A DNA stretch of 41,591 bases from Bacillota bacterium. GTDB lineage: Bacteria; Bacillota; Clostridia; Monoglobales; Firm-18. The position numbers and the translations under genes were made by a program. Every line of letters starts with the position of its first letter. The stretch's first letter is position 1. The stretch covers positions 1 through 41,591 of the forward strand of contig JAKJBX010000015.1 of the NCBI GenBank assembly GCA_022706765.1, in the 5' to 3' direction. Shown here piece by piece: positions 30,673 to 39,362 of the stretch. Under the pieces are notes generated by a model, which was not told where the DNA came from, did not search any database, and was given only the letters and a program-made list of their open reading frames with translations.

Positions 30673-32695
30673 TCATGCAAAGGATTTTGCGGCATAAAAG
30701 ACCGCAAAGGACACAAGCCATGCGACCATGATCCAAAAGGCGACGGTGAACCACGTCCACCTTGCGCTGCGCATTTCGCTGACCAGTGCGGAGACCGCCG
30801 CCATGCACGGCACGGTCAGCAGATTGAACACCATAAACGCCAATGCGGCAGGCACGGAAAAAGCGGCGGCAATGGCGCCGGCAAACGCCTCTTCGTTCCC
30901 GCCGCCGTACAGCACGCCCAGCGTGGACACCACGGCTTCCTTCGCGATTAGCCCCGTGAGGATCGCCACGACTGCTTTCCATCCGTCGGCGCCGTTCGCA
31001 AATCCCAGCGGGACAAACACCGTCTTGACGGCGCTGCCCAGCACACCGAGGATGCTGCCGGCGCTGTTTGCCTCGACCATCCGAAGGCTTAAATCAAAGT
31101 TGGCGAGCAGCCAAATGACGATCGTGGACGCTAAGATGACCGTTCCCGCCCGGATGATGTAGCCTTTGAGCTTTTCCCACAGGTGCAAAAGCAGGTTTCT
31201 CAGCCTCGGCATACGGTATGCCGGCAACTCCAAAATAAACGGAGACGCCTTGTCCCTGAACACGGTTTTTGTCAGCAATATACCCGAAAGCACGGCGGAC
31301 ACGATACCGACGGTATAGATGCCCAACACCATCAGGTCCGATTTTTCTTTAAACAGCGCCGCCGCAAAGAGCGCATAAATCGGCATCTTTGCGCCGCAGG
31401 ACATATAAGGGATCAAAATCATAGTCAGCCGCCTGTCCTTGTCGCTGTCGAGGGTGCGTGTGGCGAGGATCGACGGCACGCTGCACCCGAAGCCCATCAG
31501 CATGGGCATAAAGGAGCGTCCCGTCAGCCCAAAGCGCCTGAGCAGCCTGTCCATGAGAAACGCTGCCCTTGCCATATATCCGCTGTCTTCAAGTATCGAA
31601 AGGAACAAGAACACCAGCATAATCTGGGGCACGAACGACAGCACCGCACCCACCCCACCGATCATGCCGTCGACGACGAGACCAAACGCCCAGTCCGACG
31701 CCCCCGACGCCGTAAGCAGCGCCGAAACGCCCTCCGACAGCCACGTCATCAATTGTTCCGCACCCGCTTGAAGCAGCCCGCCAGGCGAGGGCAGCCCCTC
31801 GATACCGAACAGGTTTTCGCCGAAGGTCACATGGAAGATGAAATACATAAACAGGAAAAATATCGGGATACCGAGTATTTTATGTGTGAGTACGGCGTCG
31901 ACCTTTTCAGAGTGAGTCATCTCGTCCGCACGCATTTCCCGCTTTAAGAAGGGTGAATAATGTTTGGTGATATATTGGTACCTCAAATCCGCAAAGGTCG
32001 CTTCAAGGTCTTCAAAGCGCTGCGCAAGTCCCGACCGGATACCGTCCAGCACGGCGTCGCCGCCGACCGGCAGGTCTCCCTCCAAGATCTTAACGGCGCT
32101 CAGCATGGGATGCCCGACGGACTTTGCGGCAAGATGCGCCGCCGCCTTGGATATGTCTGTCCCCACAGGCGAGGCGGCCAGCACCGACCTGCCCGTCCGT
32201 TTAGCGTCCGCCAGAGACAGCGCCGTTTCCATCAACTGCCGCATCCCCGTGGCGTGCAGCGCCGAAATAGGCACGACAGGCACGCCCAGTGCCTGCCCGA
32301 ACCCTTGGTCGTCCAGAGAGGCGTTTTGCTTTGAGAGCTGGTCGGTCATATTCAGCGCAACGATCAGCGGACAGTCCGCCTCCAATAGCTGCGTGGTGAG
32401 GTACAGGTTGCGCTCCAAATTCGTAGCGTCCACGATATTGATGATCACATCGGGCGCTTCTTTGAGGATATAGTCCCTTGCGATGACCTCCTCCGGCGTA
32501 TAGGGCGACAGCGAATAGATGCCGGGCAGGTCGATGATGTCCACCTCGGCGCCCTGTCCCCCGATAGCGTCCCTCCCTGCGGTCTATCGTGACCCCGGGC
32601 CAGTTGCCCACATGCGCCGTGCTGCCCGTCAGCTCGTTAAACAGCGTGGTTTTTCCGCTGTTCGGGTTGCCCGCCAATGCAAATCTTAATGTCAT
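30673..32695 (-). pseudogene. feoB: Ferrous iron transporter FeoB, interrupted by a frameshift
   Basis: The gene has all FeoB parts but in two frames. The first frame (from ATG 32695) holds the G1 motif GNPNSGKTT and the [10 protein letters not shown] segment, then turns to nonsense. The second frame carries on with [19 protein letters not shown] (G3), ALNMTDQ (G4) and the full membrane domain with its two gate repeats, ending at 30673. The two frames meet near 32566-32575, in a GGGAGGG tract, where removing one G restores DRRED.. into [17 protein letters not shown] recent mutation, a sequencing error and recoding are all possible; the intact rest favours error or a very recent event. A repeat element separates it from feoA. 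Confidence 0.8.
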
Positions 32696-32700
32696 TATTG

Positions 32701-32875
32701 TGACCATTAGCCTTTCCGGCTCACAAAATTTTATGGAAGTTTGACCACGCGCTTATCATGAGCCGGATAAGGCGTATAAATGGTCACCGCGCCAAAATGC
32801 AGGCACTGAAAGTGTCTTCCTTTCGCATTTTGTGTGCAACCGCCGGGGCGAAAGTTTGAAACAAGTTTCAAACTT
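32701..32875 (-). repeat. Multi-hairpin intergenic repeat, copy 1 (feoA-feoB)
   Basis: About 175 bases, clearly homologous to 39186-39362. Three hairpins are present: an outer one (TGACCATT.GCCTT.CCGGCTCA paired with TGAGCCGG.AAGGC...ATGGTCA), a middle one (AAAATGC.GGCACT...AGTGTC..GCATTTT) and a short perfect one (AAGTTTGAAAC/GTTTCAAACTT). Stem changes between copies compensate. It starts at the feoA stop codon and ends five bases before the feoB start. Confidence 0.8.
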
Positions 32876-33107
32876 CCGCCACCCTGTCCACAACCACCGA
32901 GTCCGCCTCAACCTTTCGGATACTGAGCTGATAGCCCCGCACCGTGATTTCGATCGGGTCACCGAGCGGCGCCGTCTTGCGCATCGTGACCACTGCTCCG
33001 GGTGTGATCCCCATGTCGAAAAGCCTGCGCCTGACCGCACCCTCTCCGACCACGCGAATTACCCTGCCCCGCTCGCCTTTTTTGAGTTTTTTGACGGTCG
33101 TTTCCAT
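32868..33107 (-). CDS. feoA: Ferrous iron transport protein FeoA
   Basis: The 79-residue SH3-like protein assists FeoB in ferrous iron uptake. The sequence METTVKKLKKGERGRVIRVVG opens the domain and RRRLFDMGITPGAVVTMRKTAPLGDPIEI is the diagnostic core. AGAGGAA lies upstream of the ATG at 33107. The stop codon lies inside the short hairpin of the downstream repeat element. The gene has a promoter with a dyad at 33165-33204, the expected place for control by an iron-responsive repressor. Confidence 0.93.
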   Translation of the reverse strand: METTVKKLKKGERGRVIRVVGEGAVRRRLFDMGITPGAVVTMRKTAPLGDPIEITVRGYQLSIRKVEADSVVVDRVAEV

Positions 33108-33164
33108 AGAATGTTCCTCTTTCTCTTGCCCGCTGTTTTTGCCCAAAAGCCGCACGGCTGTTAG

Positions 33165-33204
33165 GCTGCACTAACATTATAGTGCAGCGTCTATTTTTTG
33201 TCAA
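33165..33204 (-). promoter_or_regulatory. feoA promoter with operator-like dyad
   Basis: On the minus strand TTGACA (33204-33199) and TATAAT (33181-33176) are 17 bases apart. Perfect arms of nine bases (GCTGCACTA at 33165-33173, TAGTGCAGC at 33180-33188) straddle the -10 box, and TTAGG at 33161-33165 extends the similarity to DtxR-type sites. Iron control by a DtxR/IdeR-like or Fur protein is inferred. Confidence 0.75.
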
Positions 33205-33249
33205 CAGAATTTTGGCCCGCATGCAGGTATTACGATATGATGACAACGC

Positions 33250-33278
33250 TTGATTAGGCGGCCTCAAAATGCTATAAT
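33250..33278 (+). promoter_or_regulatory. Promoter of the YcdB/YcdC protein gene
   Basis: TTGATT (33250-33255) and TATAAT (33273-33278) are 17 bases apart, about 40 bases before the start codon. It diverges from the feoA promoter. Confidence 0.75.
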
Positions 33279-33317
33279 AGAGTTGATATAGACTACGGTA
33301 AACAGGGGGGCAAAGAC

Positions 33318-35354
33318 GTGAAAACAAAACTGACGTTTTTTTTAATGCTTGTTTTTATTATGCACAGTTTCAGCACATTTGCCGCAGAGCCCATGGCTGC
33401 GGAGGATGCCGCCGCTGTCGCTAAGGCGCGCCTTGAAATCCCCGATTACTACACAGACTTTTACGGACGTGTGTCCCAGACCGACTTCGGCACGACCTAT
33501 GACTTGTCTTGGAGCGGCAACGGCGACGCCCAAAACCCGGGCGGCAACGCGTCCGCTACCCTTGACGAAAAGGGCAGGGTCATTTATTACAGCCATTTTC
33601 AGTACGGAAAATATGAGGGGGATTATAAGCTGTCGACCCTTGACCGGAACGGCGCCGCAGCTATCGCCGCAGCCAGTGTCGCAAGGATCTGCCCTGAGTT
33701 TGCGGGCAGTATGCGCATAGTCGACGAGCCGAACTATTACGAGCGCAACTCCGGCAGGTATTACATACGTTTTTACCGGTACGAAAACAACATTCCCTAC
33801 TTTGGTAACTATATCACCGCCGTCATAGACGCGCACAGCAAAACCCTTTCGGAGCTTGATGTCCGCTGGGACGACCTCAGCGGCTTCCGTTCGGGCGAGG
33901 GGGTCATCGACCCGCAGACCGCCCGTGCAAAATATCTTGAAAACATCGGTGTTTCGCTGTTTTACAGCGACGACAGCAGCCGCAGCGTCATCCTGATGTA
34001 CGGCGCAAACAGGACCGCCGCCGAGTATATCAGCGCTTTCACAGGCGAGGTCACCCGAACGGGCATTTCGGGCGGGAATTATGCCGTATATGCCCCGGAT
34101 TACAGCACCGTCGCCGACAACGCCGTCAATTATGACGATATTGTCACATGGGACGACACGGCTTTTTCGGAAGCCTATGAAATCACGGCGAGAGAAAAGC
34201 CCGGCATCCCTGACGGCTATGCCGTTGCCGCCGCCTCCCTTGTCGGCACCGCAAGCGGCGACAGCTATTATAACATCCCGTTTATCTCATCGGGTCAAGA
34301 AACGATAAACGTCGCCATTGATGCAAAGACCAAAGAAATTCTGTCATACAACAAGACTTCCGAAAATGCCGCAGCGGGCAGGGAAGTCAGCGAGACTGAG
34401 GCATATGTCATCGCAAAGGCTTTTGCGCAGAACATGACGGTAAAATTCGCCGCCTGTGCCGACAGCCAAAAGACCGGCAGGCTCTCGTTCTATGGGTCAG
34501 GCGGCTATGAGTACACCTTTACGTTCCCGAGGCTGGTCAACGGGCTTACTTATGCCGGTGACGGCATCAAGGTGTCCGTCAGTGCGTCGGGCGGCGTCAC
34601 ATCATACAGATGCACCTGGTCGAAAAGGGTCTTCCCCTCCGCCGCGGAGGTCGTTCCTGCGGGCGACGCCGCCGATGAGCTTTTCCTGCGGGCGGGCTTT
34701 GCGGTGCAGTATGCCGCCGTGGCAAAGCCGGGCGTGAGGACGCCGCATAGCGCCAAGGACATTGAAATCAGGCTGGTTTACGGCTTTGCGCCGGGCAAGC
34801 CGGTTTTTGTAAACGCCCGAACGGGCAAGCTGTGCGACACCTCGGGCGAAAGCTATCGGGACGGTCGGGCAAGCGTATCCGCCGGCATTGCAGATCACCC
34901 GTCAGGGGTATCCATCGCAGTCCTGCAATCAAGCGGGATTTTGCCGGAGGAGGAAGCCTTTCGCCCCGACGAGAACATCACACAGTTGGAATATTTAAGC
35001 TGGATTTACCGCGCAACAAGCCAATACGCCCCCGATGATACCGAGAGCGTATACAATGCGATGATTTATCATTATAACGTCCTGACCGAAGCCGAGCGCA
35101 GCGACGCCGCCGAAATCACCTTTGAGCAAGCGGTGAGGTACCTCATCAGGCTGCTGGGCTATACCGACGTCGCCGAGCTTGCCGACACCTATGTGACCCG
35201 CTTTTTCGACGAAACGGCAATCGACCCCGAAAACATCGGCTATGCGGCAATCGCACAGGGGCTGGGCATCGTCAAGGGCAACGCCTTTACACCCAAGCGT
35301 ATCGTCACAAGGGCGACCGCCGCAGAAATTATCTACAATTTAGCAACAAGTTAA
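33318..35354 (+). CDS. Secreted protein with YcdB/YcdC repeats and an SLH-like C-terminus
   Basis: The 678-residue exported protein has a signal peptide (KLTFFLMLVFIMHSFSTFAAE). Residues about 25-510 hold two PepSY-like YcdB/YcdC units, each with VIDAHSKTLSELDVRW or VAIDAKTKEILSYNK-type strands. From about residue 525 the sequence looks like S-layer-homology repeats (GILPEEEAFRPDENITQLEYLSWIYRAT; YAAIAQGLGIVKGNAFTPKRIVTRATAAEIIYNL), which would anchor it to the cell wall. The start is GTG with GGGGGG 8 bases upstream. YcdB-type proteins are common in spore formers; function not known. Confidence 0.78.
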   Translation: MKTKLTFFLMLVFIMHSFSTFAAEPMAAEDAAAVAKARLEIPDYYTDFYGRVSQTDFGTTYDLSWSGNGDAQNPGGNASATLDEKGRVIYYSHFQYGKYEGDYKLSTLDRNGAAAIAAASVARICPEFAGSMRIVDEPNYYERNSGRYYIRFYRYENNIPYFGNYITAVIDAHSKTLSELDVRWDDLSGFRSGEGVIDPQTARAKYLENIGVSLFYSDDSSRSVILMYGANRTAAEYISAFTGEVTRTGISGGNYAVYAPDYSTVADNAVNYDDIVTWDDTAFSEAYEITAREKPGIPDGYAVAAASLVGTASGDSYYNIPFISSGQETINVAIDAKTKEILSYNKTSENAAAGREVSETEAYVIAKAFAQNMTVKFAACADSQKTGRLSFYGSGGYEYTFTFPRLVNGLTYAGDGIKVSVSASGGVTSYRCTWSKRVFPSAAEVVPAGDAADELFLRAGFAVQYAAVAKPGVRTPHSAKDIEIRLVYGFAPGKPVFVNARTGKLCDTSGESYRDGRASVSAGIADHPSGVSIAVLQSSGILPEEEAFRPDENITQLEYLSWIYRATSQYAPDDTESVYNAMIYHYNVLTEAERSDAAEITFEQAVRYLIRLLGYTDVAELADTYVTRFFDETAIDPENIGYAAIAQGLGIVKGNAFTPKRIVTRATAAEIIYNLATS

Positions 35355-35358
35355 GAGT

Positions 35359-36648
35359 TTATTCCAAATGAAACGCTGTGTTGATTTTTGCGATTTCCGC
35401 ATCGTCGATCTTGGCGATTTCGCCGAGCTGACCAGTAGCAATGATCGCCTTTGCACTGAATTCGGCGACTTCGAGGCGGTCAAACGCATTGATGAGCGAG
35501 GTTCCCGCAACGATGACACAGTCGTTTTCGACCAGCACCACAGGGTTCTTCATACTAATGACGTCCGCCGTGAGCGACGGCTGCAAAAAGCTTGATCCGA
35601 ACGGGAGCTTCGGTACGTCACGAAGCATGATATAGCTCTCGGGAATGATGCGGGAGTCGAATGCGCTGTCGCTGACCGCAAACGCCATGATGTTCGGCGG
35701 GTGCGCCACGATCACCGAATTGATCCCGGGATTTTTTTCGTAAATATATTGATGCAGCAACACCGAGCGGCTTGGGGTTTTCCCAAGCTCCTTTTTTTCG
35801 CCTTCGATGCGGACAAGATCCTCGGGGCTTAAATACTTCCTGTCCATGCCGTACGGCGTGATGATAAAGCCGCCGTCTGACAGGCGCTCCGAAAAAGTGC
35901 CCTGCGTACTGGTGAACAAGCGCTGGTCATATGAGCGTGAGATGAGGGCGCACATCTTTGCCCGTACGTCACACTCCTCGCTGGAATAGCACTGAACGGC
36001 AAAGTCGCCTAAATCGGCGTTGTTCTTCTCCCGTGAGATGCCGACCTTCCTTTCGTCGAGGGCGTTGATCTTTCCGAGACGCAGAGCGTTAATTTCCAGC
36101 CTTGCGCAAAAGTCGAGCGTTTCAAACGCCATAAATGCTTTGAAGATATCGCTGTGTCCGATGACGACACCGTGATTTTCGAGCATGACGATGTTTGCGC
36201 CCGTATCAAACATCTTAGCGATATTTTCGCCGAGCGCCTCGCTGCCCGGAACCTCATACTCCGCCATCCTGATGTCGCCGCAGATGATGTCGGCGTTGGG
36301 GATGAGCAGCGTATTAGGGATCTTGCGGACGATGCTAAACCCCAAAAGCGCGGGCGGATGGGCGTGCAGCACCGCCTTGATGTCAGGTCTTCTTTTATAG
36401 ATCACGCTATGGAAGGGCCATTCGCTCGACGGTCTGTGCCGCCCGATAATCTCGCCCGAGGCGGTCACGCGGACAATATCCTCACGGGTTAGCGAACCCT
36501 TGTCCACGCCCGCCGGCGTGATCCAGATGTCTCCGTTTTCGTCAAGTATCGAGAGGTTGCCGCCCGACGTGGTGGTCATGCCGTAACCATAGATGCGCTC
36601 CATGATCTTAACGAGCCGGTCGGCAGGGTGCAGCAGTGTCCATTTCAT
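35359..36648 (-). CDS. Double-domain class II aldolase/adducin-like protein
   Basis: The 429-residue protein carries two class II aldolase domains in tandem. Domain 1 (about 1-210) is complete: GYGMTTTSGGNLSI, SSEWPFHSVIYKRRPDIKAVLHAHPP (zinc His-x-His) and LENHGVVIG (third His). Domain 2 (about 225-429) repeats the pattern with losses: VIVAHPPN has only one of the two His, and VENDCVIVA replaces the third. It probably keeps the fold without the metal site. Usual family members have one domain and cleave or epimerise sugar phosphates (fuculose, ribulose); substrate here unknown. AAGGAG lies about 11 bases upstream of the ATG. Confidence 0.85.
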   Translation of the reverse strand: MKWTLLHPADRLVKIMERIYGYGMTTTSGGNLSILDENGDIWITPAGVDKGSLTREDIVRVTASGEIIGRHRPSSEWPFHSVIYKRRPDIKAVLHAHPPALLGFSIVRKIPNTLLIPNADIICGDIRMAEYEVPGSEALGENIAKMFDTGANIVMLENHGVVIGHSDIFKAFMAFETLDFCARLEINALRLGKINALDERKVGISREKNNADLGDFAVQCYSSEECDVRAKMCALISRSYDQRLFTSTQGTFSERLSDGGFIITPYGMDRKYLSPEDLVRIEGEKKELGKTPSRSVLLHQYIYEKNPGINSVIVAHPPNIMAFAVSDSAFDSRIIPESYIMLRDVPKLPFGSSFLQPSLTADVISMKNPVVLVENDCVIVAGTSLINAFDRLEVAEFSAKAIIATGQLGEIAKIDDAEIAKINTAFHLE

Positions 36649-36730
36649 TCATTGTCATCTCCTTGATTGGTATATAATACAATGCTATTACAACGCGAAA
36701 GAATTGTCAATGTGATTTTTCAACAAAATA

Positions 36731-36759
36731 TTGCAATATATAACGGTTTATGATATAAT
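36731..36759 (+). promoter_or_regulatory. Promoter of the OFA-family transporter gene
   Basis: TTGCAA (36731-36736) and TATAAT (36754-36759) are 17 bases apart with TG one base before the -10 box. Confidence 0.75.
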
Positions 36760-36799
36760 TCCAAACCAATAGCATTTTTTATTTTAAGGGGGAAAACAC

Positions 36800-38032
36800 A
36801 TGAGCTCTAAGGTCAATCGGCTAAGCCCTGTTCTGGCGGCAATCCTTATCCAGCTTTGTCTTGGCACGGCGTATGTTTGGAGCATCTTCCAAACAGGCAT
36901 CGCCAAAACCATCTTCGGCGGCGACAACGCCTCGGCGGCACTGACATTCTCGCTGCTGCTGGCAACGCTGACCATCGGCAGCACCATTGGCGGCAAACTG
37001 CAAGAAAAGCACGGACCCCGCAATATCGTCATCCTTGGCGGATTGATTTTGGCGCTCGGCTTCTTCCTGGCGTCCTTTTCGTCCGCATCGTACCCATGGT
37101 TCTTGTGGCTGACCTACGGCATCATGGGCGGCGTCGGCATGGGCTTTACATACTCGACCACCATTGCGGTCGCGCAAAAGTGGTTCCCCGAAAAGCGCGG
37201 CTTTATCTCCGGCATTATCGTTGCTGCGCTCGGATTTGGCGGCGTGGTGTTCTCACCGATCATCGAAAAGCTGATCAAAGTGTTCGGCGGTCCCGAGATC
37301 GGCGAGCTGAAAACCTTTATGGTGCTCAGCATCATCTTCGTCGTCGTCTGCACGCTCGGCGGTCTGTTCATCAAAAATCCGCCGGAGGGCTTTGCGCCTG
37401 AGGGCTACACACCGCCCGCCGCATCGTCTGCAAACGCTGTGGTGGATTTCTCCCCCGGCGAGGTGCTGAAACTGCCTCAGTTTTATCTCGTAGCGGCGAC
37501 CCTGATGCTTGCCTGTATGGGCGGTCTGATGATGATCGGCTTCGCAAAGCCCATCGCCATCGCAAAGGGCATGACCGGCAATATTGCGGCAATCGGCGTT
37601 TTGATTATCTCGATCTGCAACGCCTTCGGCAGGTTCTTTTGGGGCGGCGCATCCGACAAGCTGGGCAGGAAAAAGACCATCATCCTGCTTTTGGCGGGGA
37701 CCGCAGGGCTGTCGCTGCTGGTCAATCTGGCGACGGGCTATTGGATTTTTGTGCTGATCGGCTTCATCGGATTTTTCTACGGCGGCTTTTTGAGCAACTT
37801 CCCCGCCTTTACAGCCGATTTGTTCGGCGCCAAAAACATGGCGACCAACTACGGTATGGTACTGATCGGCTTCGGCATCGGTGCGGTGTCGTCGTCCTAT
37901 ATCGCGGGCTATTTCAAGAACATCGCAAAGGACGACATCAACCTGATGTTTCCCGCGTTTGTCGTGGCGGCAGTGGCGGCGGTCATCGGCGTGCTTTTGG
38001 TCAGCGTCATCAAAAAACCGCAAAAGGCATAA
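36800..38032 (+). CDS. OFA-family MFS transporter (oxalate/formate antiporter type)
   Basis: The 410-residue permease has twelve predicted helices. The start LAAILIQLCLGTAYVWSIFQTG is the classic OFA signature (Q.C.G..Y.WS.F), followed by GPRNIVILGG, GVGMGFTYSTTIAVAQKWFPEKRGFISGI and, in the second half, GRFFWGGASDKLGRKKTI. The family exchanges small carboxylates such as oxalate, formate or lactate. The nearby lar genes make lactate a thought but prove nothing. AAGGGGG lies upstream of the ATG; a terminator follows at 38047-38083. Confidence 0.88.
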   Translation: MSSKVNRLSPVLAAILIQLCLGTAYVWSIFQTGIAKTIFGGDNASAALTFSLLLATLTIGSTIGGKLQEKHGPRNIVILGGLILALGFFLASFSSASYPWFLWLTYGIMGGVGMGFTYSTTIAVAQKWFPEKRGFISGIIVAALGFGGVVFSPIIEKLIKVFGGPEIGELKTFMVLSIIFVVVCTLGGLFIKNPPEGFAPEGYTPPAASSANAVVDFSPGEVLKLPQFYLVAATLMLACMGGLMMIGFAKPIAIAKGMTGNIAAIGVLIISICNAFGRFFWGGASDKLGRKKTIILLLAGTAGLSLLVNLATGYWIFVLIGFIGFFYGGFLSNFPAFTADLFGAKNMATNYGMVLIGFGIGAVSSSYIAGYFKNIAKDDINLMFPAFVVAAVAAVIGVLLVSVIKKPQKA

Positions 38033-38046
38033 ACCTCTTAAAACCA

Positions 38047-38083
38047 CAAAGGGTGCGGAACATCAGTTCCGCACCCTTTTTTA
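38047..38083 (+). terminator. Terminator between convergent transporter genes
   Basis: The stem AAAGGGTGCGGAAC/GTTCCGCACCCTTT is followed by a T-run on the plus strand. It ends the OFA transporter transcript and may also serve the convergent AI-2E family gene. Confidence 0.9.
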
Positions 38084-38086
38084 TTC

Positions 38087-39181
38087 TTATTCTGCTGCTT
38101 CAACATCTTTCGTGGACTTCCAAACGGTGAACATCCCTGCACGCTGCAAATAAATGATGATCGTCAAGGTGATGGGCATGAACACCAGCCCCGCAACGCC
38201 GAAGAACATCAGACCGACATACATACCGATCAGGGTGACGATGGGGTGCGTCCCGAAGGAGCTGCTCATGATCTTCGGCTCGATCAGCTGGCGGACGACC
38301 AGGATGATCAGATACAGCACCAGGATGGATATGCCCGTTTTATAATCGCCGCCGATGATTTCAATGAGCCCCCACGGGATCAGGATGGCGCCCGTGCCGA
38401 CGGCGGGCAGCGCATCGAGCAGCGCGATCACCAGCGCAATCAGAAAGGCGTATTTGACGTCCAGTATCATAAACCCTGCGAAAAGCTCCGCAAACGTGAT
38501 GCAAAGGATGATGGATATGCCTCTTAAATACCTGCCGAACGCCGTGAAAGCATGACCCTTGACCTGGATCATTCTTGCCAGCACGGTTTTGGGGAACTGC
38601 CGGGCAAGGCTTTTGGTCAAAAAGTCGAAGTCCTTGGTGAAGAATATGCAGGACAGCAAAAACACCACCGTGAACACCAAGATGTTCGGCAGTGAGGTCG
38701 CGAACCCTGTCACCAGATTAAACGCCTTTTGCGTGAGCGGAGAGATGAGGTTGGCAAGCGAGCTTAACAAATTCATGAGCGCATCGTTGATATAGCCGGA
38801 CATCTCGGGCGACATCGCCTCTCTGAACGCCTGCCAGCGGTCTGTCATCGACGCGATGGCTTGGGGGATGTTTGACACGATGGACGGCAGCTGACCCGAA
38901 AGCATGGTGATTTCGCTGACCAGACGGTTGACGATCGCAAAGATGATGCCCGACACCACAAAAAGCACCACCGCCAGCGACAGCATGGACGCCAGGGCGT
39001 TGGGGAACTTGATTTTTCTGAGCAGCCGGACGAGCGGGCGTGTGATCAGCGCCACAACCGCCGCAAGCAGGAACGGCAGCAGCACAATGAGCGTCTTCGG
39101 CAAGATGGCTGTGACGAAAAAGTAACCGATAACAAGGTAGACCGTAACCAGCAAAAACCGCAAATGTTTGTTTTCGGGCAT
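38087..39181 (-). CDS. AI-2E family (YtvI-like) membrane protein
   Basis: The 364-residue protein has about eight helices and the family pattern: LPFLLAAVVALITRPLVRLL near the start, a long extracytoplasmic helix region (SEITMLSGQLPSIVSNIPQAI), and ALLDALPAVGTGAILIPWGL with the late IEPKIMSSSFGTHPIVTLIGMYVGLMFFG block. In spore formers the closest class is YtvI, a sporulation membrane protein; a transporter role is only assumed. The ATG lies four bases after a multi-hairpin repeat, which contains the only AAAGG-type ribosome site, about 14 bases away. Confidence 0.85.
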   Translation of the reverse strand: MPENKHLRFLLVTVYLVIGYFFVTAILPKTLIVLLPFLLAAVVALITRPLVRLLRKIKFPNALASMLSLAVVLFVVSGIIFAIVNRLVSEITMLSGQLPSIVSNIPQAIASMTDRWQAFREAMSPEMSGYINDALMNLLSSLANLISPLTQKAFNLVTGFATSLPNILVFTVVFLLSCIFFTKDFDFLTKSLARQFPKTVLARMIQVKGHAFTAFGRYLRGISIILCITFAELFAGFMILDVKYAFLIALVIALLDALPAVGTGAILIPWGLIEIIGGDYKTGISILVLYLIILVVRQLIEPKIMSSSFGTHPIVTLIGMYVGLMFFGVAGLVFMPITLTIIIYLQRAGMFTVWKSTKDVEAAE

Positions 39182-39185
39182 AATA

Positions 39186-39362
39186 TGACCATTAGCCTTT
39201 CCGGCTCACCAAATTTGATAACAATTTGACCACGCACTTATCGTGAGCCGGATAAGGCGTTAAAATGGTCACTGCGCCAAAATGCGGGTGCCGTTAGGCA
39301 CTTTCACTGCGCATTTTGTGTGCATCCGCCGGGGCAAAAGTTTGAAACTTGTTTCAAACTTT
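39186..39362 (-). repeat. Multi-hairpin intergenic repeat, copy 2 (apgM-AI-2E gene)
   Basis: Homologous to 32701-32875 in the same orientation, with the same three hairpins. The middle stem reads GTGCC/GGCAC here and GGCACT/AGTGTC in the other copy, so pairing is kept while bases change. It begins at the stop of the phosphoglycerate mutase gene and ends at the start of the AI-2E family gene. Confidence 0.8.

Noticed and set aside
37253..38047. 264-codon frame opposite the OFA transporter
   Set aside because: His/Asp-rich antisense product of a membrane protein gene, without start signals.
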